Counted from the stretch's first letter, positions 10,501 to 18,187 are shown. The stretch is 64,000 nt of DNA from Lyngbya sp. PCC 8106 (GCF_000169095.1 NZ_AAVU01000037.1:12049-76048), one strand, 5' to 3'. Notes: generated by a model from the sequence alone, not told the origin. Made by a program: numbers and translations.

Positions 10501-12002
10501 CCGACAGCGCTAACAGTTGCACCATTTCTAACAAAAATTCCCCCACCTCGACCTTCACCATTATTCGCCCCCGTTCCTTCCTCTGCACGATTATTTTCAA
10601 AGTTTGTGTTAATTAGGTTTAAAGAAGCACCGGAGTTAACAAAAATTGCCCCGCCTAAACCAGCGCCGCCGCCTCCTCGACCCCCGTTTCTGCTACCACC
10701 GCCCCCAACACCGGCATCACCATTTCCGCCAAATTCTCCTTCTGTTCCGCCAGCACCACCGCTACCATTTTCGTCACCACCAATAATGTCTATATCTTCA
10801 CCACCGCCACCACCGCCACCGCCACCGCCTCCGAAGCCGCCGTTACCTCCATTACCGCCATTACCTGCTTCATCTGGGGCTGTAGTTCCGCCACCGCCAC
10901 CGCCACCGCCACCGCCGCCAGCGCCAAATTGACCCTCACCTCCTGGGCTACCGTTATTTTCTGTTCCTCCTCCAGTACCCCCAGTTCCAACAGCAAAATC
11001 ACCAGTCTCATCTTGACGACCATTTAAGCCGCCTCCATTTCCCCCTGCTTCACCACTTTTCTCGTCATCCCCTCCCCGTCCCGCACCATTAGGTGAACTT
11101 CCCCCTATGGCTTGGTTATTGCTAAACTCAACATTCTCAACTGTGACGTTTCCGCCGTCGATATACAACGCACCACCAGCGCCCAAACCTCCGCCACCGC
11201 CTGTTAAACCATCGCCTCCTCTAGCGCGACCATTCTCAATAGTGAGGTCAGATAGAACAATTGTTCCGTTAACAATGCGAAAAATTTGTGTGTTATTTCC
11301 TGCATCAATTGTGTTACCATTGCCGATAATAGAAAGGGATTCACCATCTTGAATATCAATCGCAAAGGAGTTAGTAAATCCGTTAATATTACCTGTTATA
11401 GTAATTTCATCAGCTTGAAAGTTATTCCGGGCTTGATTTAGGGCATTCGTTAGGTCTGCGGCTGTGCTAACTGTAAAGTCTGCTAATACATTATTATAAG
11501 CCTCCATCGCTTCAATTTGTAGGGCGAGAGGCGCATTAATTAACCCGGTTGCATATTCTAATACCCAGTCTCCGCCAAGATTTGCATTTCCGGTTAAATC
11601 CTCTGAGGAAGCGACGTCTAACCCTGTTATCTGACTCAACTGTTGTATAAAATTTTTCCCTATATCGGACGCAGCAACGTTACAGCCTAAAAGTAATATA
11701 TCGCCATTTTCTGTTAACGCACTTCCCCACTGACTCAACTGTGAAGTGTAGCTATTAATATTTTCGGAACTTAACGCTGTTGCGCCCAAATTTAACTGTC
11801 CATCGCTGCCGTGAGAAACAATTTGAACGCTTTTAATATCAGTTCGTCCGGCTAATGTTTGGGTAATTTGTTCGATACCATTTTGGGAGGAGTCCAGAAT
11901 TATAACTTCTGTGTTGGGTGCGGTTTGTTCTATTAAGCTTTGATAGTTGTCAACCTGAGAGTCAACAAAAACTAAACTTGTCGTTTGGCTATTAATACTC
12001 AT
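1569..12002 (-). CDS. giant secreted DUF4347 / Calx-beta / RTX calcium-binding protein (3477 aa)
   Basis: This is probably a surface or secreted adhesin-like exoprotein. Domains in order: DUF4347 at about residues 8-165 (VSHGSDGQLNLG; LLLGCNVA), common at the N-terminus of cyanobacterial RTX exoproteins; a beta-helix-like, extremely glycine-rich part at about 175-510; seven or so Calx-beta-type modules at about 525-1345; a region with five coiled-coil repeats of about 48 residues (about 1785-2025); EF-hand/dockerin-like loops of the DxNxNGxxDxxE type (about 2260-2620); a cadherin-like module (about 2894-3005); a putative Ig module (about 3005-3095); a PTPEPQ proline-rich linker (about 3100-3125); some 22 RTX nonapeptides (about 3200-3420); and a C-terminal type I secretion-like tail. 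No classical signal peptide is seen, which fits type I export. Calcium binding is inferred from the RTX and EF-hand loops. The ligand is unknown. There is no ABC exporter beside it. Confidence 0.85.
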   Translation of the reverse strand: MSINSQTTSLVFVDSQVDNYQSLIEQTAPNTEVIILDSSQNGIEQITQTLAGRTDIKSVQIVSHGSDGQLNLGATALSSENINSYTSQLSQWGSALTENGDILLLGCNVAASDIGKNFIQQLSQITGLDVASSEDLTGNANLGGDWVLEYATGLINAPLALQIEAMEAYNNVLADFTVSTAADLTNALNQARNNFQADEITITGNINGFTNSFAIDIQDGESLSIIGNGNTIDAGNNTQIFRIVNGTIVLSDLTIENGRARGGDGLTGGGGGLGAGGALYIDGGNVTVENVEFSNNQAIGGSSPNGAGRGGDDEKSGEAGGNGGGLNGRQDETGDFAVGTGGTGGGTENNGSPGGEGQFGAGGGGGGGGGGGTTAPDEAGNGGNGGNGGFGGGGGGGGGGGEDIDIIGGDENGSGGAGGTEGEFGGNGDAGVGGGGSRNGGRGGGGAGLGGAIFVNSGASLNLINTNFENNRAEEGTGANNGEGRGGGIFVRNGATVSAVGTTYNGNFASTADNNVFGNIGNLTLPTLQVFNLTNPVEPDTDGAFRLTLNQTFANDVEVNSNIAGTATEGTDYTIAESVTIPAGETQVEIPVTILDDTRFDPNETIVLTLEPGNPNFYTIGFSNTATLTIDDNEPEVSVTAGNNPTEENEVAEAFNIALTEPAPAGGLAVEYTLAGTASLDDYTATLNGEEIPSGSFIIPEGETTAEINIEPVDDSLIEGEETLEISLIEPDDLENYAVQDDAATATLAIIDNEKLPIVKLGTIGNPSEDGPNSGSFSIFLADPDTGELLENPPLGSDGEALELEVFYEVSGTANNGSDYSSILSSSITIPAEKTSQAIPVETLDDLIDEGNETVIITLSDEKPEGAIYTIDTNPATLTITDNDTVGISISEINGDTNERGGEASFTVKLDSEPEQPVTFNFTSSDTTEGELLTPSITFDSRNWNQFQTVTVMGVDDSERDGDRNFTIQTDISTEDVQYSELDVAEIAVKNIDDETENVLITQSNGSTEVSEDGITDSFEVVLTGFPIDDVVVNITPDSQVDIGNGIGQPIALNFTPENASTPQIVTVEAVDDDVVEGEHLSNISYIANSNDPLYAGLGGEINVDIADNDNPTVSLEAVGNGSEQSIIPGVFQLSLDHPASSQGLTVNYTVSGVATAGTDYTIVGLDTVEKSGSVYIAPGETGVNINVTPIQDLFTEIGGETVTIELETGTGYNIGTVDPQSVIITDDDVPGVRVLETGNGTEVVEQNATPVDTNKTDRYQISLTSSPGESETVTITPNFNNTNLQLLDSGQNPITEITFDQTNWNQSQVITVVGLDDSQAGTPEQIITHSSSSSDANSPYNNGLEIDGKPLPEVTVEISEPTFDSGEIADGLELILERIAESLREMFQDTNLPIIGSLSGSEPTFIETLKNNIVNAIKSTANLTQNKLENLLKEKLETIFPDVEVISSSLPEEIAFDIDLGNRYETTANLSKDFGLPALGLEIEGKAEANFDYNLGLKFGYHQEFGFFVDTEETQITADAFVGFDDNFNTKATLGFLELNVENGAEDTENGETKNTQAQLNAKFALEDIDLDSEGNLIEDSGDGNRLTLTELKGFNTLRNNNQASLENLFELDIEADAQVGLNAKTSISGNAAIPAFNLELVGEFDALKVDGFQFTPPQTPEISFQNVEIDLGTFVSNFFKPIVKQVDQVLDPFRPLVDVLVQDTKLLSKIGLDGFFDKKLPTPDGGDGEVATIELADVILRTLGNELPPSIFKFLETFVKVSNFIEQINSLPAGENIAIPLGDFSLPKLQDLSNLSLSEVENIAQNTASLKDNLDQILQTATDTAKREAAEFINEFTGGLNLPEIDDILNIKQNFNLLKNELDNILQTTTDNAKQQAVEYLQNLIEDTSLPNLEDVPEIQENINVIEAELNNILQTTSDNAKKLAVELIQSLTGDINLPSLQDILNLQQNVDVLKDELENLLQNTTDTAEQQAIEFLTDFAERLPLSEFADFSNIDLNDIEQQVTNLQTELDKIIQNPGNSSQKSVTEFTKTVTFGDGSDEPLFDFPILKNPTNAIALFLGQDVSLFTFDVPEVAFDVSVQKTFPVYGPIRGLLEGKFGVSADFAIGMDTFGLRQWGAKDFAFDQAYRVLDGFYISDRENPDGTGDDVAEVKLNATIAAGAGIDIVAASGYLKGGIEGLFNLDLVDSGEANGTDDGRIHAISEIVPRFDDLLSLLGEVNAFLGAEVKIFGGTVYDKHFATFPLAEFKIGNSSIGKVQDGYILGGTVFLDANFNGIQDYADLNNNGVRDFEDVNNNGIRDTFSAPDLDTGETVQLLEPFSEPFSEPSTFTNADGSYNLNIFDEFDTNGNGVIDADEGRIIVVNGVDTSTFLNQIVPLTTTPTATIASPLTLIASQQLTPDFEAAKIEVKNAFSLPAELDLFADIPIDVEMVVLALQVQLQNLVIAATRKISQTPFIGLEIDSAEVKNQAGLLYLDSNNNGQFDTEEPQVINTSVNGGVRFLDLNSNEEFDEGEPSSPLTTAAIAKEVFQPVATLIENGETPDLTDETVVQTLVENAISSLTQIDQNINLDADILTTLVAEIINQNQSIDSILTNTSSFLDADTARQQMIRSWVFFDANYNGVQDANEPFVYQQADGTNDLEIPVEQFDTNTNGRLDPNEGEIVEVSAFEPVELATGFSQLVNNPFETLVRLLAEPVNPEASQTLVKTALNLPNINLYEFDALKEISEGNTDGLTVFTKQAQIYNTLVQLGQFFSTSEGNINEATNRILDKILEQINQPNGTLNVSDATQIQTLIISINPDIEANVAAGVANIIAEGNIRIDDIVANDNLSLVEKATEIAKIQQVVQGETASDLQQVGAGTLSIEQAISNHTGEALTTQIQAATAEDPTFQLDLNNTNPVAEADENITTLEDTAITINVLENDQDNDINDTLTITAANSLEISDEGEITAILPEATTQGGTVEISQDGQTITYTPALNYFGEDSFLYLITDSKGSVANAEVKLTVESVNDTPELLEEIPDQFNLQQNQAFNLDVSGYFSDPDNDVLTYSAIALPNGLNINPTTGIISGIININSVTPLAIAVSATDPSNASVSDQFDLSSTPTPEPQPTPEPQPTPEPQPTPEPQPSPTPIQTPTTSEPIAEPRSDSNNDGVFDIFDPSNLIPTIAFPDLQPPNLNISTSSEPTDNVDAIIASTTETGIVFGLQGGDYIQGTENNDEINGNEDNDFIDAKDGNDTILGGKNDDQIRSGSGNDWTFGNLGNDILSGDRDHDWINGNEDEDLIDGAGGEDEIYGGKNDDQVRGGAQDDTMFGNLGADLIEGNEDNDILFGNQDNDTISGNSEQDFIYGGQGNDLLDGNSGDDVLFGDNGDDTLDGGEGDDQLTGGNGNDLLVGAIGADTLVGGDGNDRFVLVVGYGVDLITDFVDGEDVIVLDGGLTFEQLTLTSIENSTVIEVNGTPQAILNNIEASLLTPEDFTVFG
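1965..2360 (-). repeat. 162-bp (54-residue) RTX super-repeat
   Basis: Within the RTX region of the giant exoprotein the nonapeptides recur in blocks of six. The segments INGNEDNDF, INGNEDEDL and LFGNQDNDT head successive blocks, and their DNA lies at exact 162-bp spacing (positions 2343, 2181 and 2019). Corresponding nonapeptides in blocks 1 and 2 (for example ILGGKNDDQ/IYGGKNDDQ) are near identical. The array grew by duplication of a six-repeat unit rather than of single nonapeptides. Confidence 0.75.
5930..6655 (-). repeat. five tandem coiled-coil repeats of about 48 residues in the giant exoprotein
   Basis: Five consecutive segments begin LPKLQDL, LPEIDDI, LPNLEDV, LPSLQDI and LSEFADF. 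Each continues with a heptad-like LK(D/N)xLDxILQTTTDxAK core and ends in a short turn before the next LP. Three central copies are exactly 48 residues (144 bp). The first carries about 8 extra residues. I do not recognise a named family for this repeat. Confidence 0.7.
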
Positions 12003-12311
12003 TTTCTTTAATCTGATTTTTAATAGTTAGATGTGAAAGGTTTAATTTACTCTATTTTCTATATTTTGTCTTGTCATATTGAAAATTTTAACCTTTTTTT
12101 ATAGTTTGTATGTAGAAATGAAAAGAAATTCCAGACAGGGGAACAAAAAAATACTCCTTCTAAGCCTGATCGTTTATCCGCATTCATCCCCCCATTTACC
12201 GAAGTCGATAGCCATGAAAAAATTAAACTTAGAATGAAATAAGAGGGTTAATCAAACTTTTTTTAAAATCAACTTTTAGTTAAGTTTAAACCCGCTTTAT
12301 AAACAGCAAAA

Positions 12312-12345
12312 ACTTCCTTGAAATGATCATCTTAGACAAGGAAGT
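12312..12345 (-). terminator. probable Rho-independent terminator after the small membrane protein gene
   Basis: A perfect 9-bp inverted repeat (ACTTCCTTG / CAAGGAAGT) has a 16-nt loop. On the minus strand it lies about 90 nt past the stop of the gene at 12438 and is followed by a short T-rich stretch. It would end the alpha/beta hydrolase plus small membrane protein operon. The rest of 12003-12437 is AT-rich leader of the giant exoprotein gene with no gene visible. Confidence 0.5.
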
Positions 12346-12437
12346 GTTAAGGATTGAGAATGAGTTTTAGGAAATTAGGTAATGTTAGAAAGTCCTAGTT
12401 AGTCGCCAGAATATATCGAGTGACTTTGAGAAGGTAC

Positions 12438-12788
12438 TTATCTGCAAGGACGCTGAAAATCACGCACAATATTAACAGCATCACAAGAGGAGGAATAAAC
12501 GGCTTGTAAGCGTAATGTTTTGTCTCCACAAGATTCATAATCTCCACATTCTAATGCTTCTTCTGTTAGGGCGATTTTGGGATGAACTGTACATTTGAGG
12601 CGATAATCTCCAGTAAAGTATGTACAGCGACTACAAGGAATACTATGTAAGCGTTTGAGATGAATAATACCTTCTCGAAAAGCACGTTTTAGACTCCAAA
12701 AAAATATCGCAGTTAATCCCAAAGCTATGATTGAAAAAAGCAAGCGAACAGGATGGAAAATTACACTCAATATAACCACTTGACTCAT
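12438..12788 (-). CDS. small conserved cyanobacterial membrane protein with a Cys-rich soluble tail
   Basis: Function unknown. The predicted protein is about 116 residues. One N-terminal membrane anchor (about residues 3-35, VVILSVIFHP onward) is followed by a basic stretch and a cysteine-containing domain with motifs IPCSRCTYFTGDYRLKC, HP and EALECGDYE. This pattern recurs in short cyanobacterial proteins. The paired cysteines could bind a metal or form disulfides. I choose the ATG at 12788, not the frame opening at 12872, because a GAGGT ribosome-binding sequence precedes it by 11 nt and the longer form would overlap the upstream hydrolase gene. It sits 49 bp downstream of that hydrolase on the same strand, so co-transcription is likely. 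Confidence 0.65.
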   Translation of the reverse strand: MSQVVILSVIFHPVRLLFSIIALGLTAIFFWSLKRAFREGIIHLKRLHSIPCSRCTYFTGDYRLKCTVHPKIALTEEALECGDYESCGDKTLRLQAVYSSSCDAVNIVRDFQRPCR

Positions 12789-12837
12789 TTCGATGATGAC
12801 CTCAAAATTAAACAATGATGGTGAGATGATGAATAAT

Positions 12838-13590
12838 TTAGCTTCTTGTTGATAATGGAGTTCTGACTTCACCTTGACTAGAAAACCACTCTATTTCTGA
12901 CCAAAAGTTCAAAATTTTATCGTAGACTAACTGAGGATAAAAGTGATGGAAAAAATGACCTCCTTGAGGAACTTGAATCACTCGATCTCCGGGTTTGAGT
13001 AAACTTCTCCAACCTTGTAGTTCTTGACTATCAACAATCACGTCATCTTCGCTTCCACAAACCATTAAAGGAACTGAAGCAGGAATAGGAGATAAACTCA
13101 TTCGTTTGAGTAGGGAATGAACGGAGAGGGATTCTTTTAAGTCTCTATCTAGCATTAACATCAAACGCTGTTGAGTTGTTGGTTTCTGATATCCAAATAA
13201 GGTTTCAACTGTTTGTTTGAGTAGGACTTGACGGCTACAAGGTAATAATTGAAACTGCACATAATAATGGGCTTTCCAGTCAACGGTGGGATGAACTCCG
13301 ACGGATAATAGGGTTAATGATTTGACTCGTGAGGGATGTCTGTTGGCGTACATTAATGCTAATAATCCGCCTGTACTATGACCAATTAAATGAATGGGTT
13401 GATCGTTGGATTTGAGATAGTCATGGACTAATGTTAGTGCGGTTTCTAGACAACTGGGTTCATCTAAACTTTGACGATATTCCCAATAAGCTAATCCCAT
13501 TGTTTCAGAGAGTTGATTGACTAATTTTTGGTCAAAGTGTCGTAAACTTGGACTGGTATTTAGCCACAAAACATTTGCAAAATTAGACAT
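12838..13590 (-). CDS. alpha/beta-fold hydrolase (250 aa)
   Basis: The protein has the features of a small alpha/beta hydrolase. The nucleophile elbow is GHSTGG (about residues 85-90, after HLI). An acid is likely in the strand VPLMVCGSEDD near residue 195, and the catalytic His is in QGGHFFHH near residue 215. The length is usual for esterase/lipase-type or thioesterase-type enzymes. The substrate cannot be told from sequence. It probably forms a two-gene operon with the downstream small membrane protein. Confidence 0.8.
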   Translation of the reverse strand: MSNFANVLWLNTSPSLRHFDQKLVNQLSETMGLAYWEYRQSLDEPSCLETALTLVHDYLKSNDQPIHLIGHSTGGLLALMYANRHPSRVKSLTLLSVGVHPTVDWKAHYYVQFQLLPCSRQVLLKQTVETLFGYQKPTTQQRLMLMLDRDLKESLSVHSLLKRMSLSPIPASVPLMVCGSEDDVIVDSQELQGWRSLLKPGDRVIQVPQGGHFFHHFYPQLVYDKILNFWSEIEWFSSQGEVRTPLSTRS

Positions 13591-14302
13591 GAGATTGACT
13601 CCAATAGAATAAATGGATAAGTTCAGTAACAGACTATTTTGATATTCAATTGTTGAAAAACTTAAACAAAGCGGGAAGCCTTGTTAAAAAGGTCATAATT
13701 CCATACTAATAAGAATAATTTTCAATTAACTTGAAAAATTTCCCCGAGTTGTTGATCTGAGTCTTGATTGAGTTGTAGAATTATCTTCAATTCTAAATTA
13801 ACAGATCTGCAAGCTTATTGCAAGTCTTTTTCAATAATTTCTCGAAAATAAAGTATTTTTGGGCTTCAACTCTTTCTAGGAGGTTGTTTCAGGTGTTCAA
13901 ACCGGGATAAAGTTAGGCTTTCCATCACCCCATCTATTTCTCATTCCCCGAAGAAAAAAAGGATAAAAAAAAGAGTCGGGGGGTTAATTCCCGTCTCTAG
14001 TGAACACTTTGTCTGAGTTATAAGCGATCACAACAGCATTGTGAATCATTGCACTTCGAGTCAGCTTTTTTTCGCTTCACCAACAGAGAGGTTGTTTAAT
14101 CTAGTGTATCGCTCCTCTTTATTAAGAGTTTTTGTCATTAATTAAGCAATTAAGCCTTTAAAGCCAGTCCAACTTATTCAGAACCAGACCGACTCCAAGA
14201 CCTCACACTGACCTAACTTTTCACCTCAACTCTAGAGTAACAGAGCTTTCAATTTATTGCAACTAACTTTCAATAGTCTAGCCAGGTTTCTGCTTTCTGC
14301 CT
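13591..14302. other. intergenic region, AT-rich, with a terminator and possible small transcript
   Basis: No credible protein frame is visible in these 712 bases. The part at 13973-13997 holds a minus-strand terminator (listed separately). The 300 bases between that hairpin and the stop of the STAND gene (13998-14302) either form a long 3' UTR or a small RNA on the minus strand. The rest is AT-rich leader of the hydrolase gene. Confidence 0.4.
13973..13997 (-). terminator. Rho-independent terminator on the minus strand
   Basis: The inverted repeat GAGTCGGG / CCCGTCTC (one T-T mismatch) has a 9-nt loop. Read on the minus strand it is followed at once by a long run of T (complement of the A-runs at 13953-13972). 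The hairpin plus U-tract is a good intrinsic terminator. It lies about 300 nt past the STAND-WD40 gene stop. Confidence 0.65.
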
Positions 14303-17278
14303 TCACATCAAAGCCCCCAAAGCCACAATCCGACTGATCTGATCCGTCGTTAAACCCGTGACCCCTGTAACATTCATCTGTTCATAAGCACCCAAAGCCC
14401 TCAACGTCTCCTGATACTGGGCAATTTGGGTATTCCAAAACTGAATTGTCCCTTCACAAGTTCCAATCGCCAAAATCTTACCATCGGTACTAAAAGCTAA
14501 AGCCCGAATGGGGTCAGGCGTGTGGTGTAACGTTCTCAAACACTCTCCCGTGTGTCGGTTCCACAACTTCACCGTACCATCATTACTACCTGTTGCTAAA
14601 ATCGGTTCATCGGGACTATTGGTAATCGACTCAATCCGATGGGTATGTCCCCGCCAAGTTTGCAAACAAGTTTGATTGCTGACATCCCAAAGCTTCAGCG
14701 TACAATCATCACTACCACTGATCAAAATCGGTGCAATATCAGGTCGTTTAGCCGTCAAGTCCGAAGTCTGACCTTCATCGACCGCCAGCCAGTCTGTGGC
14801 GAAAGAAGAAGTTTCCCCACCCAAAGCTGTTCCCACTTCTAACCCTTCCCAGGGAGAATGAACGGGAACAAACATCACACAATTGACTCGTTCTTGATGT
14901 CCGATACAGGTTCTCAAACACTCTCCTGTATTGACATCCCACAACTGAATCGTCGAGTCTTCATTGCCACTTGCCAGAATACCATTTGAACTAAAAGTAA
15001 TCGCAGCCACCCGACTTTTTGCTTCCATCTCCCGATAAACCCGACCTCGGCGAACATCCCAGAGACGAATCATCCCATCTTCGCCACAAGTCGCCAACAT
15101 CTGTCCCCGATGACTCCACACAATCCCATTCACACCGCCATGATGTCCTGACCACACCTGACGACAATGACCCGTTTGTATATCCCATAATCGAATTGTG
15201 CCATCCTTACTACTACTCGCTAGAGTTTGTCCATCATTACTCCACATCACTGCTGTCACCTCCGCCCGATGAGATGGACTCATCAACTGTTGTTGATTTT
15301 CAGATTGCAAAGACCACAACCGTACTTCTCCCCAAATATTCCCGGTGGCTAAATAAGCATTATCATGACTAAAAGCGATCGCGGTAATTTCACCAATATT
15401 CGTCGTAAAAACAGAATGGGAAAGATTTGCATAGGCAAAATTCACCCGATGCAAATTCACCTGTTTTAAGTCCGCGTGCCAAACCGTTAAGTGAGAAAAA
15501 TCATAACCACTCAAGTCAATTTGCAATCTAACACAGAGGTTTAACCAATTGCCGACACCATATCCAGACCCCTGCTTTTCCATTTCTCGCAGTCGATCTA
15601 AAATATTTTGAAGTTGCTCTAATAAAGCTCTCGAAGAACTAAACGTCATTTGTAACGCTCTGGCAATGGGTTCTAAAATCGAAGCCCGTTGATGTTCTCG
15701 CACAACTCGATTTCCGGTTGTTTTAGTCAAAGTATGCGTCACAAATTGCTTGATCTCTCCACTGGTCAACTCACTCACAATTTGTTCGGTCAGACAATGG
15801 GTGAGATATTCCATCACCATTGGTTCGATAGTGTAATAGTTTTCTTCTCTCTTTTTTTTGCTTGTATTTTGGTCTTCACTGTTCGGATCAGCTTGCTTTT
15901 TTCGTCCTTCTCTTTTGACCAGCGATCGCCAAGTCAAAGCTTCCAACGCCTGCAAAATACTAGCTTGAGATACAGGCGGAATTAAATCTCGATGCAACCG
16001 TTTAACCGTTGTCTGTCCGTGATCAATAGCCAACCAAAACATAATCGTCATTTCCAGTGGCGATAACCGTTGAAATTGGGGATCAAGCAGTCGGCGAATG
16101 CCGTTGAAAATAACAGAACGATGTTCTAAAAATTGAGCAATTTCCCCTTCAAATAAATCTTGAATCGCTGTAGAAACAATCTTTAAAGCGAGTGGACTAT
16201 AACCATAAAGTTCACACAAACATAGTTTTTGTTCCGGCGAACCGTAGACCGATTCTAGCAATGTGATCGCCGCATCCGGTGAACCTTCCAATAAAAACGA
16301 ACGCACCGCCTGTCCAGTGCCTTCTAATGCCGCAATTTCGGGGGGTTTTTCCCGTGTCGTTAGTAGTAAACAACTTTGATGAACAGTTTCTCCCATCGCT
16401 CGAAAGAGTTCACCATAGCCTTCACATCCAGGGCGATAGCGTCCGGTTGTGCCTTCATGTAAAATTGTTTCTACATTATCTAAAACAATTAAACAGCGAT
16501 AAGTTCGACATAAGCGGATCAATTCTCCAATTTCACTGAGAGAATTTGAACCCGTAGAAGCCGTTAAAGTCGGTGATAAATTTGTAGTCGTGTCAGAAGT
16601 ATCGGGAGCAATAAAAGACAGAAGCTGAGTTAAAATGACTTTAGGTGCCGGGGCGTACCGCAGCGATCGCCAAATGACCACATCAAACTCATTTTTCAGC
16701 TGTTCGACCAGTTTCACAACTAATGCACTCTTACCGATGCCACCCATTCCCATCACCGCCAGTAGTCGCACGGAGGAAGTCGTCCGCTGGGTTGATTCCC
16801 CGACTTCTAGGGACTGAGGTTCAGCTTGAATGTACTCTTGAAGTTGAGCCAATTCAGTCTTCCGCCCATAAAAAATCGACACATCCGGGGCTTCTCCCCA
16901 GTCCCAACGCTTTTCAAGCAGGGATGAAGGGTTTTCGAGCAGTTGGGGGGCTGCTGAGAAAGAACTATTGCTACTGACGGGATTAGAAGTTCGTGAGAAT
17001 GAAGCCGTCGGAGTCGGGGCTTGAGAACTGCTATATCGTTGAATGAGGAGAGAGCGGAAATTTTTCTTGGTCACTTTTTGGCCAAATACTTCCGAGAGTG
17101 AATGCCACAACCCTGCTGCCACCCCTTTGATATAGTCTGGATCATAACCTGCATCTTCGGCAATGTCTGCATAGCCTTTACCTTCCCAGGAATGGCGAAA
17201 GACAAGCGTTTTTACTGTATTTAACGAACCTGGGGGTAAAGTTCTCTCTAAAATGGCTAAGGCTTCCTCAACTTTCAT
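14303..17278 (-). CDS. STAND NTPase: VMAP-type HTH, NB-ARC and seven-bladed WD40 propeller (991 aa)
   Basis: A signal-transducing STAND ATPase. The N-terminal 85 residues (EEALAILERTLPPG ... WEGKGYADIAEDAGY) match the helix-turn-helix found at the start of cyanobacterial vWA-MoxR-associated and NB-ARC proteins. The NB-ARC core has the P-loop GMGGIGKS near residue 178 and a Walker B-like strand CLIVLDNVE near residue 262. A short pentapeptide-like linker (LSGYDFSHLTVWHADL) precedes seven WD repeats (about 625-960), enough for one closed propeller. Blade five carries an insertion of about 40 residues. The C-terminal tail MNVTGVTGLTTDQ is a common end of these proteins. The propeller presumably senses a ligand and the NTPase oligomerises. 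Regulatory or anti-phage roles are known for relatives, but no effector domain or partner gene is visible here. Confidence 0.85.
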   Translation of the reverse strand: MKVEEALAILERTLPPGSLNTVKTLVFRHSWEGKGYADIAEDAGYDPDYIKGVAAGLWHSLSEVFGQKVTKKNFRSLLIQRYSSSQAPTPTASFSRTSNPVSSNSSFSAAPQLLENPSSLLEKRWDWGEAPDVSIFYGRKTELAQLQEYIQAEPQSLEVGESTQRTTSSVRLLAVMGMGGIGKSALVVKLVEQLKNEFDVVIWRSLRYAPAPKVILTQLLSFIAPDTSDTTTNLSPTLTASTGSNSLSEIGELIRLCRTYRCLIVLDNVETILHEGTTGRYRPGCEGYGELFRAMGETVHQSCLLLTTREKPPEIAALEGTGQAVRSFLLEGSPDAAITLLESVYGSPEQKLCLCELYGYSPLALKIVSTAIQDLFEGEIAQFLEHRSVIFNGIRRLLDPQFQRLSPLEMTIMFWLAIDHGQTTVKRLHRDLIPPVSQASILQALEALTWRSLVKREGRKKQADPNSEDQNTSKKKREENYYTIEPMVMEYLTHCLTEQIVSELTSGEIKQFVTHTLTKTTGNRVVREHQRASILEPIARALQMTFSSSRALLEQLQNILDRLREMEKQGSGYGVGNWLNLCVRLQIDLSGYDFSHLTVWHADLKQVNLHRVNFAYANLSHSVFTTNIGEITAIAFSHDNAYLATGNIWGEVRLWSLQSENQQQLMSPSHRAEVTAVMWSNDGQTLASSSKDGTIRLWDIQTGHCRQVWSGHHGGVNGIVWSHRGQMLATCGEDGMIRLWDVRRGRVYREMEAKSRVAAITFSSNGILASGNEDSTIQLWDVNTGECLRTCIGHQERVNCVMFVPVHSPWEGLEVGTALGGETSSFATDWLAVDEGQTSDLTAKRPDIAPILISGSDDCTLKLWDVSNQTCLQTWRGHTHRIESITNSPDEPILATGSNDGTVKLWNRHTGECLRTLHHTPDPIRALAFSTDGKILAIGTCEGTIQFWNTQIAQYQETLRALGAYEQMNVTGVTGLTTDQISRIVALGALM

Positions 17279-18187
17279 TCGCGCTCACGCTTTCTCGCAT
17301 CTGTTTTCTCTTTTTCTGATTTTACTTTACTCACCCTGACAAGAGATTGTCCGGATCGAGACAATCAGACAAAATGGTATATCTAGATGATCTCAAAGTT
17401 TTAGCTGATTGATTTGTATCAAACTTACTGACCTCAATATGTTTAAATTGCTACACTCTGCCGGGGTTGGGCTGGAGAATGACTGAGTTAATGATGATTG
17501 TTTTCTAGTTGAGATCTAGAATCTCGACGTGATTTATCTTGCTTAAATAGAAGTTAAAAATATTTAAAGTTTTTGAGGCAGTTGTCAAAGATTTTGATTT
17601 TGGCAGTAAGTTTCAGTCCTCATTCAATTCGATCTGATCTGATTTAAAAGTCATCAAAATTGATATCAAGGTTTAAATCACCGTCCGCAAAAATTTGATT
17701 TTTTTATTCAAAAAACCTGGACTGATGGCAAAATAAAAAGTTTAGTTTATCCTCGATCTTAGATGAAGATTTTCAGCAAAATAAATAGTTTTGAGTGATT
17801 AGTCAGCAGATTAAATGTCTCTCTAAGAGAAGCCATCAAATCCCCAGATGATCACTGTAAGAATTACCTATTTGTTGTGGAATCTCATTAGAGATATCTA
17901 GATAATGTGCAGAAGATCTAACAAAAACCTAACAAAAACCTCACTTTTCCCTAACTTTTCTCTCTAGACAGTTTTCCGATACATCACTTAATCCTTACTG
18001 ACAGAACATAGACAATAGATTTAATCTAAAAGTAAGCTGAGTAGAAGGCAAAACTAAACTTAAAATTATCACGTTCTATAACAGGTATAATCGGACAGGG
18101 TAGCAGAAAATACAGAATAGAAAAAATTTAAGTTTTGTTGTGCCTCTCTACAGAAAAAACAAACCCTAATTCAGATGATATTGAGTT
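17279..18187. other. 909-bp AT-rich intergenic region, no gene recognised
   Basis: The region lies between two divergently oriented genes and should hold both promoters. Visible items are a small palindrome at 17511-17525 (GAGAT-CTAGA-ATCTC), several A/T-runs and the repeated phrase aacaaaaacct at 17920-17940. I see no protein frame of quality and no tRNA-like fold. It is long for a simple promoter region, so a small RNA is possible but unsupported. Confidence 0.4.

Noticed and set aside
10606..10932. Proline-rich plus-strand frame of 108 codons
   Set aside because: It is the complement of the glycine-rich coding region of the giant exoprotein; poly-Gly codons read as poly-Pro on the other strand.
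14160..14230. Yfr1-like small RNA (CTCACAC motif near 14203)
   Set aside because: The core ACTCCTCACAC is not present in full and the flanking stem-loops cannot be recognised.
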